This document shows, piece after piece, positions 30,901 through 41,850 of a DNA stretch of 64,000 nucleotides. The position numbers were made by a program, and so were the translations under genes. The stretch is from Elymus sibiricus (Eukaryota; Streptophyta; Magnoliopsida; Poales; Poaceae): positions 59,983,628 through 60,047,627 of the forward strand of contig CM077667.1 of NCBI GenBank assembly GCA_039707655.1, in the 5' to 3' direction. Under the pieces are notes generated by a model. That model saw nothing but the letters and a program-made list of their open reading frames with translations. It was not told the origin of the DNA and searched no databases. Each line of letters opens with the position of its first letter. Positions within the stretch are counted from its first letter, which is position 1.

Positions 30901-33218
30901 TGCAAGATACTTTATGCAATGGGCTAGAGTGTGTAAAACTCTAAAATGATTTATGAAAGTAAATACATAGGGAATACACCTATGGAAGGCATAGTAACAT
31001 TTACTATGTTCCCTGCGTGTATCTAAACCTCATTCCTGGCTAGTCTTTAAGGCCATAGTAGTTCTTACATCGAGTTGCAACAGAATGCAATCGAGTGGGT
31101 ATCTTTGTGATTAACTCACAATACCCAAGAATTAGTGATTAACATGTTTAACCATAATTCCCAAGAACTATATCTTCGACCAGCCTTCTATACATCAAAA
31201 ACCTGTATGACATTCATACATGAGCTGGATATTCCAGTCTTCTTTACTTTTGCCTTTATACTTCTAACAGTTTAACTTTCGGTATTTCTCCTACTCTCAG
31301 AAGAAGCACCCAACTTAAGAGTGGCGATAGCCCCGGACTTCCTAGGCGTGAAAGTTTCACTAACACCCTTCGGACACTTCCTTTCTCTTTAAGTTGTTTG
31401 TTTTATTCACCATCATCATATGACAGGCGTTCTTCTGGATCCCTCTCTTATCAGTCTAATGCATAGTAAACTCCTTTACTAATAGTTTGCAAACAAACAT
31501 TGCTTTGGATATCTCATATCTTTTAGCCTTTGTCTGTCTCTGAAAATGATTTTCAGATTCCATGAATATCACATAACTATCCAAACTTTCGAAGTTCGGG
31601 CCTCATGGAAGCAAACATATTGCACTTGACTGAAACGGAATTCTAGCTTTTGGATCGATGGACGACAGTCACATGATCCATAGCATTAGCGGGAGAATAC
31701 CGAAAGCATGCGATAGGACAAGTCCTTCTCGGCACTCTGGAGGACAATCCTCTCATTACGTTACCAACCATAAAGTTTTAACCAGATATTTAACAGCTAT
31801 TCAATTTTAATTGGGAAGGTGGAAACGCGACCATTATTCTACAACTATTATGCAAATAACACTTAGACAGTGTTCATAATTAATTGCATTGAGAATTAAA
31901 AGAATTAATTCTACAATGCGCTCCCACTCAAATCAATATCTCTCATAATTGATTGTGAGTGATACAAGACCCCCATTTCAATTGTTCGCCATTGGTGTAA
32001 CACCACTGATGACGAAAATCTCAACCGGTAGGCCAACTTGCCAATCACATCTCTATGTGATTCTTGTTCATCTTTCGATGCGCGTGTTCCGAGCTCATGA
32101 CGGTCATGCCTGAACGTCAAGACAACCAAGTGATCTTGCTGCGAGGTCTCAACTCACCCGCCTCACACTTCCCTAATCGTTTGTACCCGTGTGACACGGC
32201 GCACTCCGAGAAGTTAGGTGCCGTGACGGTGCTACACTTGGGAGAACACTAACCACTTGATATTTTTGTGAGAGATCACCCTAATAAAAAGCGACTACCG
32301 CGCAATCAAGAAGGGTGCATCATAAGGGATAAACATCTCAGGCAATTCATAATAGCATGATATGGTATAGCCCTTTCTGACGGAGAAGTCTTTCATTTCT
32401 TCGTCTTCGGCATTCGCGTTGGTGTTCACCTTCGCGAAGATTGCCACCACCTTGTCGATGCACCAGATAATATTGCTATCTCTATAGCTAATAAAATAAG
32501 TGCATTACTGAAGGTTGACACGCAGGTCATTAAAGTGATAATCATATGGCTCCAGCCATCATGCCGAATCATGACACGCAGGTCATGTTAATCAATTTAC
32601 ATTATATAGTCATCTCATACATAATCAAATTATAATGAGCACTGCTATACCACATCACATGCACATGCAAACCATCCTGCAAAACCAAGTTAGACGCCTC
32701 TAATCGGTTCATGCAAAATTTTATTTTACGTGGCTTCTAAGGTTTCGAAACAAACCGAAGCTACCAACGTCCATCATCAAGCATGATAATCCAAGTCGCT
32801 AGATTAACATTGCGGGGTGTATGAAACACGAGATAATAAAATCTCGAGCCCCATACTAAACTTCGTCATACGCGTGACCCCCGTGCAGATCATATCTGCA
32901 TTGCCCTTTCGTCTGCGAAATTTCATCTTTCTTTTTAACTACGGTGGAATTCAATGAACTGTTAGCACTTCGTTGATCAATCAGGATCGCGGATTGCCAG
33001 AACATTGAAACTCCACCATACTGTTATCAAGATCAGAAATATGCAAATTCCAGGGAAGCAACAAGAACATCGGGTAACAGATTTCATCTACTACCCGCAC
33101 AAATAATTTTTAGTAATAGAACTCATCTACTACCTAATTATATTGTGCAATACCCATACATCTCTATGTATTCTAGATCGCAACCTGCATCTACGCATAG
33201 CACGGCTCTTGATGCCAC
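27907..33218 (-). pseudogene. Degenerate interior of the Copia element
   Basis: The polypurine tract GCAAGTGGGAGTC (rc of 27907-27919) abuts the left LTR. Minus-strand fragments of Copia pol are visible, for example a segment at 28257-28490 ending in TVANSITKAKYVDA, which corresponds to the RNase H motif usually written DSTTEAEYIA, and LTFRHDRHELGTRASKD at 32050-32129. No frame exceeds about 100 codons and stops are frequent. The interior has accumulated far more damage than the LTRs, meaning the master copy was already defective. Near-duplicate AT-rich segments at 30618-30780 and 30810-30965 (CATAACATAC, TGGCCCTT, CTCTTATGAA) form a local tandem duplication. Confidence 0.75.
33203..33218 (-). 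other. Primer-binding site of the Copia element
   Basis: Minus-strand TGGCATCAAGAGCC starts two bases from the LTR; it matches the initiator tRNA-Met site TGGTATCAGAGCC except for one substitution and one extra base. Confidence 0.7.
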
Positions 33219-35376
33219 TGTAGGGGAACGCAGCGGAAAACAAAAAATTTCGACCTACGCACCAGCCCAGGATCACTATGGAGACTGCATACAAGGTTTG
33301 ATCTGTTTCGTTACCGACTCGTAGCGCAGCGGAAGTAGAGTCGATGACGATCGGCGGTGCAGATCCCCGCAGCTAGGATTTTACAACCTCCCAACCGCGA
33401 GGATGTACTTCCTCATCAGCTCACCGGACGGATCTCCGGGCAGCCCTTCGAGAGGCCTCGGGACAGTCCCTCGGATAGTCCCACCGGACGGATCCTCGGA
33501 CAGCCCTCCGGGAGGCCTCTGGACAGTCTTTCGGATAGTCCCACCGGACGGATCCTCGGACAGCCCTCCGGGAGGCCTCTGGACAGTCTTTCGGATAGTC
33601 CCACCGGACGGATCCTCGGACAGCCCTCCGGGAGGCCTCACGGACAGCCCTTCGGGAGGACCCCCGAAACTTGGACAGAAACTCGGACAGCCCTTCGGGA
33701 GGACCCTCGAACAGCCCCTCGGGCAAAAAGATCGAACCTACGACCTCTCTACGGGGTTGCACACATACGGTGTCATCTATCCGACAGGGCTTCGCCGTCC
33801 AGAACTAGTTCCCACCGGAACCCAGACAGCCTTTCGGCTCTACGAAACTATTTCGCTGGGAGGGAGAGAGAAGCCAGAAATGTCATGGCACTTGTATGTG
33901 AGAAGGAGTCAGTGTGGAGGCAGCCCCTCCACCTCTATTTATAGGAAATCCAAGGGGTAGGGTTTCTTGGCCCCCAAGCCTTCTAGAAACCTTTTGGGAA
34001 AATATCCCAAAAGGTGACTTTTCCATAAATATCCCAAAAAGCACTTTCACTATTCACGACGACATTTTTCAGCGTCCGGTCGAACTGAAAATATTTATGT
34101 GGGCTTAGAACATTTCCAGTACCCACTAAAATAATTTTCAATGCGATCCGGAACAATTCCGGTTTAGTGATTTTCATCTGCGAAAAGCATCTGAAGCGGT
34201 TTCGGCAGCTCCGAAACATTTCCGGTTTTCATCCCGGAAAATTCCAGAAAGTTTCCAGAATGATTCTGGCACCCTCCAAGAATTATCAGGCATGTGCCAA
34301 AACCAATTTGACTTTATGGTATCCCCTGAAACAACTTTTCAGTTTTACCGAAACTGTTCCGGTGTTCTCTCTGCGGAACTTTTCCGCTGTCCGAAACTTT
34401 TCCGGTGTCCGAAAACTTTTTCGGTGATTTTCTCTCAGACTCCCTGTCTAGTATTCAGCAGATAGATGACCCTTAAGCGTGTGACCCTATAGGTTCGTTG
34501 AAGCATAGACATGACCCGGAACCCCTTCCGATCAATGATCAACATCGGAGCCGTGGACACCCATATTGATCCCTATACCCACACGAATGAATATTCGAGT
34601 GAACCTCCAGTTGCCGTGTGCTATTCCTGTTGCTTCGCGATATGTTACAAATACCCAAGGTGAGAAACATCGGCATCCTCGTGGATCAACACTTGTCCAC
34701 AATGCCAGTTACCTCGTTGCCGGTTTTTGTTCTCTTTTCTCGTTTCTGTGTTCCGGTATCCCTGTGATCAAATCACACTTGTGTCTGGCCAGACGATGAT
34801 GGATACCGTAACACCGAGAGGGCCCAGAGATATCTCTCCATCGTCGGAGGAGCAAATCCCAATCTTGAGCTATCAAGTTACTTAACATACTTTTCCATGA
34901 ACCCGTAAGCCGCCGTAATAGCCACCCATTTACGGATGACGTTTAACAAACCCCAAAGTTCATGAAGCAAGCATGAAGAAACTCGACACTCTCATGGTCT
35001 AAGGAATTATGCAAACATTAACTTCTCTGTGTTATTAACCATTAACTTATGACGAATGAATCTCATAGCATAACATCAATCGGGTCGATTCAACACAAGT
35101 GTTCTACTAACATTATGCCCTCAAAGTTGCCGGCATAGACATGCCCATGATCAGGAAAACAGAACCATCATGCAACACTTGAGCTAGTCTTAGAGGCCAG
35201 ACTAGGAATACATTTTACCGTTTATTATTCCACACGTGCATATGAGTCTTCCTCCGAGCCTCGTGGTTATTGCAGACTCGAGAACCATAGCATTTATAGC
35301 ATGGAACATAAACCTAATTATGAACAGGGAGATAATCAATAACATTTATTATTGCCTCTAGGGCATATCTCCTACA
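33219..35376 (-). repeat. 5' LTR of the Copia element (right copy)
   Basis: 2158 bp, with the same 60-bp array at 33421-33660 and minus-strand TATA box at about 33933-33946. As the 5' LTR in element orientation it would drive transcription leftward. Confidence 0.93.
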
Positions 35377-35720
35377 GTGTCCACTGTTGCGAACCTGTAG
35401 TCGAGGCTGTTGACAAACCTGGCGAAACGCTCGCAAGGCCTTGTGGCCAGGCAGTAGTGGTAGACGAGCACGTGATGGCGCACACACAACTGGGTGACAA
35501 CAACCTTCTGATCATGCCCGGCATGACCGCCGGTGTACTCGAGGTCGAAGGCGACCACTTTGTACTTGTCATCCTCCGCAAGCAGCTGCTCCAACGTGTT
35601 GATGGAGTTCACCACCACGACTGAGTCGTTGGTCTACACCACTAAGAGGTCTATCTTCCTGATGTGGGTGTCCACTTTGACAATTTTGGCGAACTTCCGC
35701 TCGGCGCCGGCAGTCGCCAT
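35377..35720 (-). pseudogene. DEDDy 3'-5' exonuclease gene, N-terminal segment
   Basis: Minus strand, start codon at 35720-35718 (MATAGAERKFAKIVKVDTHI). An in-frame TAG interrupts at about residue 29 (LLVV then stop, then TNDS), most simply a CAG-to-TAG change. Next come VVNSINTLEQLLAEDDKYKV, the Exo I motif in VVAFDLEYTGGHAGHD (D and E), a strand VVVTQLCVRHHVLVYHYC, and CERFARFVNSLDYRFATVDT leading to the Exo II segment across the Copia insertion. The whole family resembles the WRN-type exonuclease domain proteins that are numerous in wheat. It is divergently arranged with the ORF at 36442, with ~720 bp between the start codons. Confidence 0.85.
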
Positions 35721-36441
35721 TGGATCCTCACGGGAAGGTTGAAGCGATGAAGAGATCGTGGGTGTGCTTCTTGTGTTGTGTGGCGCAATCGGAAGGTGGA
35801 AGAGACGAAGGTAAATGGCCGCGGGAATAAATTACGCCGGACGACATAGAATTTCGGCACGTCTGCATGGCAGTTTTTGCACCGCTTAACTGCATGTCGG
35901 CGTCGGGAGTGGCGCAACCGCATGCATATGGCACCCCAAACGTAAGTGACCGTTCGCGCGTGGACGCCAGCAGAGCGAGCGTGCACAGACGCGAGCATAG
36001 TGCGCCGCGGCCGCATCAACCGCCTCATGCATAGATTAATTCACGACAGTGCGTACAGAACGATCGCTTGCTTTCTAGTAAAACGCAAACGTTATTATTA
36101 TTATTAACCATTTTTGTACTTGTCATTTCTCCCATCTCCGTCCCGTCTTTGCCACCATGTTGCCGCCCGAGGATTCCGGTGCATGCTTCGGGAGCTTACA
36201 GGTTCCATCGCAAGCTTCCCGCCCGGCTCGCCGAAATCCCTCAAACATCCAATGCTTCGGGAGCGCACATCGTTTCTTTTGGGCTTCCCGTTCCCGCGCA
36301 ACCGCACAGGAACGTGCACAAGCTTCTCACCCAGCTCGCCTTGGCCGCCTGCTTTATAAACCCTCACGGCAGGCGCCTCCACGTCGCATTCATCCCCTCC
36401 CTGCCCGTAGCTTCCCAAGTTTGCTTCTCCCCCAATCGCCA
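35721..36441. other. Intergenic region between divergent CACTA-1 genes
   Basis: About 720 bp between the exonuclease start codon and the start at 36442. It should hold promoters for both genes. A short TTATTATTATTATTAACC microsatellite lies near 36093-36110, and CTTTATAAACCC at about 36351-36362 is a TATA-like box ~85 bp before the ORF start. Confidence 0.5.
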
Positions 36442-37069
36442 ATGCCACCTGTTCGTCGTCGTCGCTCCGCCACTCCGCCAGAGGGCAGCTCCAGCTGGGA
36501 GGCTGCACCACGTCGGCGACGCAGTACCCGGGAGCGTGTAGTGCGTGTGGCGTCCTTGTTGGATGTGTGCACGGCACCCACCACGCGCTCCTCCACCTTT
36601 GCCCGAAGGCAGCTGCTGCCGACGACCGCTGTGGCCCCCACCCCATCGTCGGTCGCCGTTTTGGCCACCCCACCAGCGGCCTCCTTGGTCACCACCACAC
36701 CAGCGTCCGCCTTGGCAGCCACCCCACGGTCAGCCGTCGGGGCCATCACCCGCTCCGCCACTGGGGCCCGAAAGCAGGAGGAGGAGGCTGCCGCCGAAGC
36801 TCATCCGCTCGGCTTTTGCGTCAGCCGCCTACCGTGCTACATCAACTTTCCTATATGAGGAGGAGGAGCGCCAGGTCGAGCACGCAAAGAGGCTCACCGC
36901 CGTCGTGGCCGCAGTAGACCCCGCAAGTATGGCACGGAATGAGGAGATCTACGCCGAGTCCCGCCGCTTCGAGGAGGCGCATCAGGAGCGGCGGAGGGCA
37001 GCAGCGGCAGCCGATGAATTCGACTCCTCCAGCTCATCGGTAGGCAACTCCTCTTCTGCCTCTTACTGA
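36442..37069 (+). pseudogene. CACTA-1 ORF with basic N-terminus and charged helical C-terminus, unknown
   Basis: From ATG 36442 the frame encodes MPPVRRRRSATPPEGSSSWE and RRRRSTRERVVRVASLLDVC, then low-complexity proline/threonine/alanine sequence, ending at TGA 36856-36858. The conserved-looking C-terminus is in the next frame, which is open from 36545 to 37069: FLYEEEERQVEHAKRLTAVV, YAESRRFEEAHQERRRAAAA and a serine-rich tail SSSSSVGNSSSASY. So one gene with a frameshift, or a longer protein starting in the second frame. A similar charged-helix/serine-tail protein is encoded in CACTA-3 (42840). No enzymatic motif. Possibly a DNA- or protein-binding accessory protein; that is a guess. Confidence 0.45.
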
Positions 37070-37974
37070 ACGCGCTCGGCAGAGGAGAAGGATGCTGGTA
37101 GTAGCACAAAGCCCCTCCGAAGTAGTATTTAGGGGCTATTTTGTTCACTTCATCTAACTATAGATATGGTTGAACATACCACGTACTTTAAATTAGCTAG
37201 TATATATAGTTGAACTAGATATTTCAGTACGTGGTTGGCAACAATTGGGGAAAAGTTTGTTCGATTCAACTGTCGAGTTGAACTATTGTGTACAAAGACC
37301 AATGGTCAATCTATGAATGAAATCTATGTTTGTTGAATTTTAGTTGTAAAACTGCACCGTAATAGTGATTTTGTTCCTGCAAACTCATATCTATAGTCGG
37401 CTGAATTTTAGTTGTTTCGTCTTGTGGTCAGCAAACTCAAATCTCTCCTCTTAATTACTTTCCCACATCAGATTTTTTGCATACATGGCAACCTTAGCAG
37501 TTAGCATCAGTACAAGGTGTAGCATTTGGAAGGTGCACGGGTCATCATTCACAACCATTTACGATGACACACTGAAAAAATTCCTTGGCGCCTGATTTTT
37601 GCTTGGCTTAGTAGGGAAGGAACCATTGCCCTCGGTCTGCATATGGGTGTTCAGTTTGAAACGTCTTTGATGACTGGTAAAGGACACGCCTCCCCGATGA
37701 GCGTGTGGAGGACACTGCTCGCACCGTCGCACGCCACCCGTCTACTCAAACACCTGTCCGCATGCTACCCCCTTGCCAATACAGAGAGAGACACATGGCA
37801 GCACATAAATGGTATGTAGAACGTCCACGAATTATAAATAATACGCCCGTTTGTGATGGTAACGTGACAGATTTTTGTTCCAAAATGCCTGAGCTGGCTA
37901 TTAATAATGCTTGCTCTTTCTCTCAAAGTGGACAAAAAAAATAACAAAGCACATTTGTGCTTTATATGACGAGG
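37070..37974 (+). other. AT-rich spacer after the 36442 ORF, no gene seen
   Basis: About 900 bp, probably 3' untranslated sequence followed by non-coding DNA. A 79-codon frame at 37705-37944 has no recognisable features. Confidence 0.5.
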
Positions 37975-40160
37975 CCCTGCCCAACATATACCTTGTGACT
38001 GTAGCTCATATTTGAATTATACATTAAATGCACATAAAACTCAATTAGTTTATAAAAAAGCCATACGAACCCTTAATAATTTCATATTTTTGCAGCACAC
38101 ACCTAATGCTTTATGTTGTTTCTAGAAAAATATCAAGGAGAGAAGAGGCATCGGATGTTGTTTCACCCGCAGATGTGGCATGCATATTTTCCCTATCGGA
38201 ACTACGTAGCTTATTGTGTGAGAAGCTTCGGTTTGTAAGAGGCTTGTGACAAAACATGTCCAAGTTCATATTATTTTTTACCACATCATATGTGTGCCTT
38301 GTCATGACACCATTCCTAGTTTCATGAATTTCTGACGGAGTTTTGGACTTAAGAAAATTGAAAAACCAAGTTTCTTGATGTTTGTGGTCGAGCCAACATG
38401 CTGAGATGTTTGAAATTCGTTCTCATTTCTTGCATGTGACCTAACACATGCATCCAGGGACACATATATGATTTTTCAACCCATTTTGATGCCCCGGACC
38501 TTGTGATTGGAGATCAAATTTGAATTATGCACATTATATAATGCACCGAAAACTCAATTAATGTATTTAAAAGCCAGATGATCCCTTAATTTATTCATAT
38601 TGTTGCACTTCGCACATACACGCCTGTGTTGTTTCGATAAAAAAATCAAGGAGAGAAGAGGCATCGGATGTCTTTTCACCTGCATATGTGACATGCATAT
38701 ATAATATGTTCCCTATCAAAACTACAAAGCTTCTTGTGAGGAGCTCCGATTTGTAAGGGGATTGTGCAAGAACATGTCCGATTTTGACAATTTTTTACCA
38801 CAACGTATGTGTGCCCATGTCACGACACCATGCCAAGTTTCATGAATTTCTGACGAGTTTTGGATTTACGGGAATTTGGAAAAACCAAGTATCTCAATGT
38901 TTGCGGCCGAGCCAGCAAACAATGAGATGTTTGAAATACATTGCCATTTCTTGTGTGGGACCTAAACATGCATGCATCCAGGGGAATGCGCATATGATTT
39001 TTTCAACCTATTTTTCATGTGCCGGACCTGGTGATTTTAGCTCAAATTGGAATTATGCACATTAAACTGCTAGAAAACTCAATTAATGTAGTAAATAGGT
39101 CTCACGAACTCTGGAAAAAATCCATAGTTCAGCATTACTGTCGTGTTGCTCTATGGTGACTCTAGAAATAAATCCAAGGCGAGAAGAGACAACGGATGTT
39201 GTTTCGCACATAAAAGGCGAACTTTCCCTATCGAAACACACGACTTTCTTGTGAGAATCGCCAGTTTGTAAGAGGATTTGTGCAAAACTCTTTCCAAAAT
39301 AGGACATTTTTTTACCACAACACACACAACAGGGCAATTGATGACACCATGCCCAAATTTTATGAATTGCTGTTGAGGTTTGCATTTACATGAATTTAAA
39401 AACTAAGTTTACCAATGTCTGCGGTCAAGCCAGGACGATGATATGTTTGAAATTCATTCTCATTTCTTGCGTGGGACCTAAACATGCAGCCAGAGAAACA
39501 TGTATGATTTTTTGACCTATTTTCATGCGCTGGACCGTGTGATTGTAGTTCAAATTTGAATTATGCGCATTACATGCCTAGAAAACTCAATTAATGTACT
39601 AAAAAGGCCAAACGAACTATGTAATAGTCCATTGTCTAGCATGACACGTTCATGTTGCTCTATGGATACTCTATAAATAAATTCAAGGCGAGAAGAGACA
39701 TCGATGTTGTTTCGCACATAAAATGTGAACTTTCCCTATCGGAACCGCATGACTTCATTTTGTGACAATCTTCAGTTTGTAAGAGGTTTGTGCCAAAACT
39801 TCTCCCGAAGTGGACATTATTTTACCACGACACACATGAGCCATGACATGTCACCATGCAAAGTTTCATGAATTTATGAAGATATTTGGTTTTACTAGAA
39901 TTGAAAAAACGTCTTCTCAAAGTCAACGACCGAGCCAAATTACCAAGAGCTTTGGAATTCGTTTAATTTCCATTTCTTGCATTGCACCAAAACATGTATC
40001 CAGTGACACATAGATGATTTTCAACCCATTCAGGTGTACTCTAGTATGTGCTTAACTGCAGTTCAAATTTGAAGTATGCACATGAAATGTCTAAAAAACT
40101 CTTTAAATGATTAAAAGGGCCTAAACAACCCTGCATAATTCCATATTTAATAGACACTCC
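37975..40160 (+). repeat. Tandem array of a ~510-bp repeat, about 4.3 units
   Basis: The landmark CAAATTTGAATTATGCAC recurs at about 38011, 38519, 39046, 39555 and 40068, spacings 508, 527, 509 and 513 bp. Each unit also has AAAACTCAATTAATGTA, AAGGAGAGAAGAGGCATCGG, TTTCCCTATCGGAACTAC, CAAGTTTCATGAATTTCTGA and TTCATTCTCATTTCTTGC in the same order. Units are perhaps 75-85% identical by eye, so the array is old or diverged. Non-coding. The unit size and order make it satellite-like DNA contained within CACTA-1. Confidence 0.9.
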
Positions 40161-40263
40161 AATAGTTGCACGTTCACTGCAAATATATGTTATTGCCATC
40201 CAAACACCTTCAATTGCCGATGTAACTTCATTTTTCGTTTCAAAGCAATATGAAAATCAAATA

Positions 40264-40314
40264 CATCGCAAACAGTTCTTGATCATGAAACGTGTGCGAT
40301 GTAGTATAAAAATA
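40264..40314 (+). promoter_or_regulatory. Paired CATCGCA/TGCGATG motif plus TATA box upstream of the 40436 ORF
   Basis: CATCGCA at 40264-40270 and its reverse complement TGCGATG at 40295-40301 flank a 24-nt spacer; TATAAAAATA follows at 40305-40314, about 120 bp before the ATG. The motif is the same as in the subterminal array at 15340-15470. Likely the ORF promoter; binding of a transposase-type protein is inference. Confidence 0.5.
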
Positions 40315-40435
40315 TCTTGGGCCAATTCTCATATATGGCTTAGGCCATAAGCTTCAATACACCGCCAGCGTGTCAACCACACATTCACACTTGTTCCTCC
40401 AGACCACTCTACAGTTCAAGCGTTGTCGGTGAAAG

Positions 40436-41056
40436 ATGGGGACGTGGATCCGCGTCATGAGGGCAAATTCGGCGACCCACTCCGGCCCGAGCGAGGCTGC
40501 ATCAGCCATGAACACGCTCACAACATCCTTGAGCGCAGCCGCAATCTCCGACAGGGCGGCTGCAACCGCCGAAAGGGCAGCTGCTGCATCTGAGATGGCA
40601 GTGGCAACATCCGCGACCAGGATAGCAAATGGCGAGAACGGCACAGCAGCTATCCGTTCCTCATCGGTCGCCGTAGCCCTGATGGCGGCTGCCCACGCGT
40701 ATGCCGAGGCCGCCCACGCCCAGCTCGTGTCGGTCACCGCACAAATAGCAGCGGCCATCTCCGACAACGGTCGGCAACCTATGTTCGAAGAGTTGGCAAT
40801 CGCCGAGAGCGCTTGGGCAGCCATCCATTCGTCGGCAGCCTCCCTTGCCGACATGGAGGCCGTCAATGCCCGGACCACGGCCGCCCACACCAGACTCGTG
40901 GTGGCCTTTTCCAAAGAGATGGTAGACGCGGACTGCGAGATGCCTCCAGAGTATGTGGCGATGGATGCCATGGAGCCCCTTCCCCTAGAGGCCGTCGAAC
41001 CCGAGCTGGTCACGGAGGATGCGGCGGAGATCGGCGAGCGTCAGGCGGATCATTAG
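40436..41056 (+). CDS. Intact alanine-rich 206-residue ORF of CACTA-1, unknown
   Basis: ATG 40436 to TAG 41054-41056 (206 codons). N-terminus MGTWIRVMRANSATHSGPSE, then a long alanine-rich helix with heptad-like spacing (AISDRAAATAERAAAASEMA), a second helical part ending VAFSKEMVDADCEMPPEYVA and an acidic end. It may form an extended helical rod. No enzyme motif and no signal peptide. A TATA box and paired CATCGCA motif lie just upstream. It differs from neighbouring CACTA-1 genes in being free of frame breaks, which suggests recent constraint or recent origin. The minus strand is also open over 219 codons because of composition; I prefer the plus strand because of the upstream TATA box. Confidence 0.5.
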   Translation: MGTWIRVMRANSATHSGPSEAASAMNTLTTSLSAAAISDRAAATAERAAAASEMAVATSATRIANGENGTAAIRSSSVAVALMAAAHAYAEAAHAQLVSVTAQIAAAISDNGRQPMFEELAIAESAWAAIHSSAASLADMEAVNARTTAAHTRLVVAFSKEMVDADCEMPPEYVAMDAMEPLPLEAVEPELVTEDAAEIGERQADH

Positions 41057-41292
41057 TTTTTGTTTAGAGCGTTGGTCTTTTGTTAGAGTAATGTTTAGGT
41101 CAACCAGCTCTGTTTAATTCCTCGATTAAGTAAGTGCGGGCCGTGGTGTAGGCTCTTTTTTGTAGTACCAAATCAGCAATTGATGTTAAATTATGCGACG
41201 ACGTGGATGGCCACTGTAACCAGGGAAATTCGGACCAAAAATCTACTGCCATATCCCCATTCCATCTTCCAATTGAAAATGAAATTTAAGTT
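41057..41292 (+). other. 3' flank of the 40436 ORF, no gene seen
   Basis: AT-rich sequence leading to the next group of paired motifs. Confidence 0.4.
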
Positions 41293-41505
41293 CATCACAC
41301 ACAATTTTTGGCATGAACCGTGTGATATGTAGTACCCAATCTTACGTCGGAAGCTTGGAGAAAAGCATATGCACGTCCAAGTTCATCACACACGGGGTAT
41401 AGCACAGGCTTCGTTGGTGATGTGTTGATATCGAGAACTATTCTGAAAAATTTGCACGTGCAATTTCATCACACACGGAGTCTAACACAAACACCGTTTG
41501 TGATG
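41293..41505 (+). promoter_or_regulatory. Three paired CATCACA/TGTGATG motifs
   Basis: Inverted pairs at 41293-41329 (CATCACAC...GTGTGATATG), 41384-41422 (CATCACACACGG...GTGATG) and 41467-41505 (CATCACACACGG...TGTGATG), each spanning 37-39 bp and spaced about 85-90 bp. They resemble the CACTA-1 subterminal repeats and precede the pyrimidine-rich leader at 41523-41733 that is interrupted by CACTA-3. Confidence 0.6.
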
Positions 41506-41749
41506 TTTTTCGCTGCACCGAATTGAAATTTTGGGCTGCCGCGGAAATATCTACCTCCCTCACCCCCGGTACAAATCAAAAGCCACATTTCCCCATTTTC
41601 CTCTACCTTTCCTGGTCCAAACCTTCACTGCTTGCTTGCAGTGCCGCCTCCTCGCCGGCGACGCTCCTTCCTGTTGCTCTGCCTCGTCCATCTAGTCAGG
41701 TAATCGACACCTCCCCAATACCCCCTCACCCCTCACTACTAGGGAAAAC

Positions 41750-41850
41750 CTTATACACAGAATCTTATCAGTAGCGCTTGTTAAAGTAAGGCACTACTAC
41801 CAGTAGCGCCTTACTTTAACAAGCGCTACTGATAAGATTCTGTGTATAAG
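41750..41850. repeat. Perfect 43-bp inverted repeat at left end of CACTA-3
   Basis: Arms 41750-41792 and 41808-41850 are exact reverse complements around a 15-nt loop. It starts 16 bp from the CACTA terminus and includes a CAGTAGCGCTTG subterminal motif in each arm. It would extrude as a cruciform in DNA and fold as a long duplex in RNA. Confidence 0.95.

Larger units (their letters stand above)
25749..35376 (-). mobile_element. Copia element (Angela/BARE-like LTR), minus strand, young insertion
   Basis: Two 2158-bp LTRs, 25749-27906 and 33219-35376, flanked by GTGTC on both sides. Read on the minus strand the LTR starts TGTAGGAGATATGCCCTAGA and ends CGTTCCCCTACA, the Angela/BARE pattern. 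The primer-binding site lies next to the right LTR and the polypurine tract next to the left LTR, fixing minus orientation. I count about 15 differences between LTRs (0.7%), roughly 0.3 million years at the commonly used 1.3e-8 rate. The 5.3-kb interior is full of stops and only fragments of Copia pol are recognisable, so it was mobilised in trans. Confidence 0.92.

Noticed and set aside
27907..33218. Endogenous pararetrovirus or other viral insertion
   Set aside because: LTRs, PBS and Copia RNase H-like fragments identify a retrotransposon; no viral coat or movement protein motifs seen anywhere in the window.
40354..41013. 219-codon minus-strand frame opposite the 40436 ORF
   Set aside because: Mirror of an alanine-rich GC-biased ORF; the plus strand has a TATA box and better start context.
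41523..41733. Short ORF beginning MKFWAAAEIS before CACTA-3
   Set aside because: Pyrimidine-rich leader-like DNA, no homology recognised, and the frame ends inside CACTA-3.
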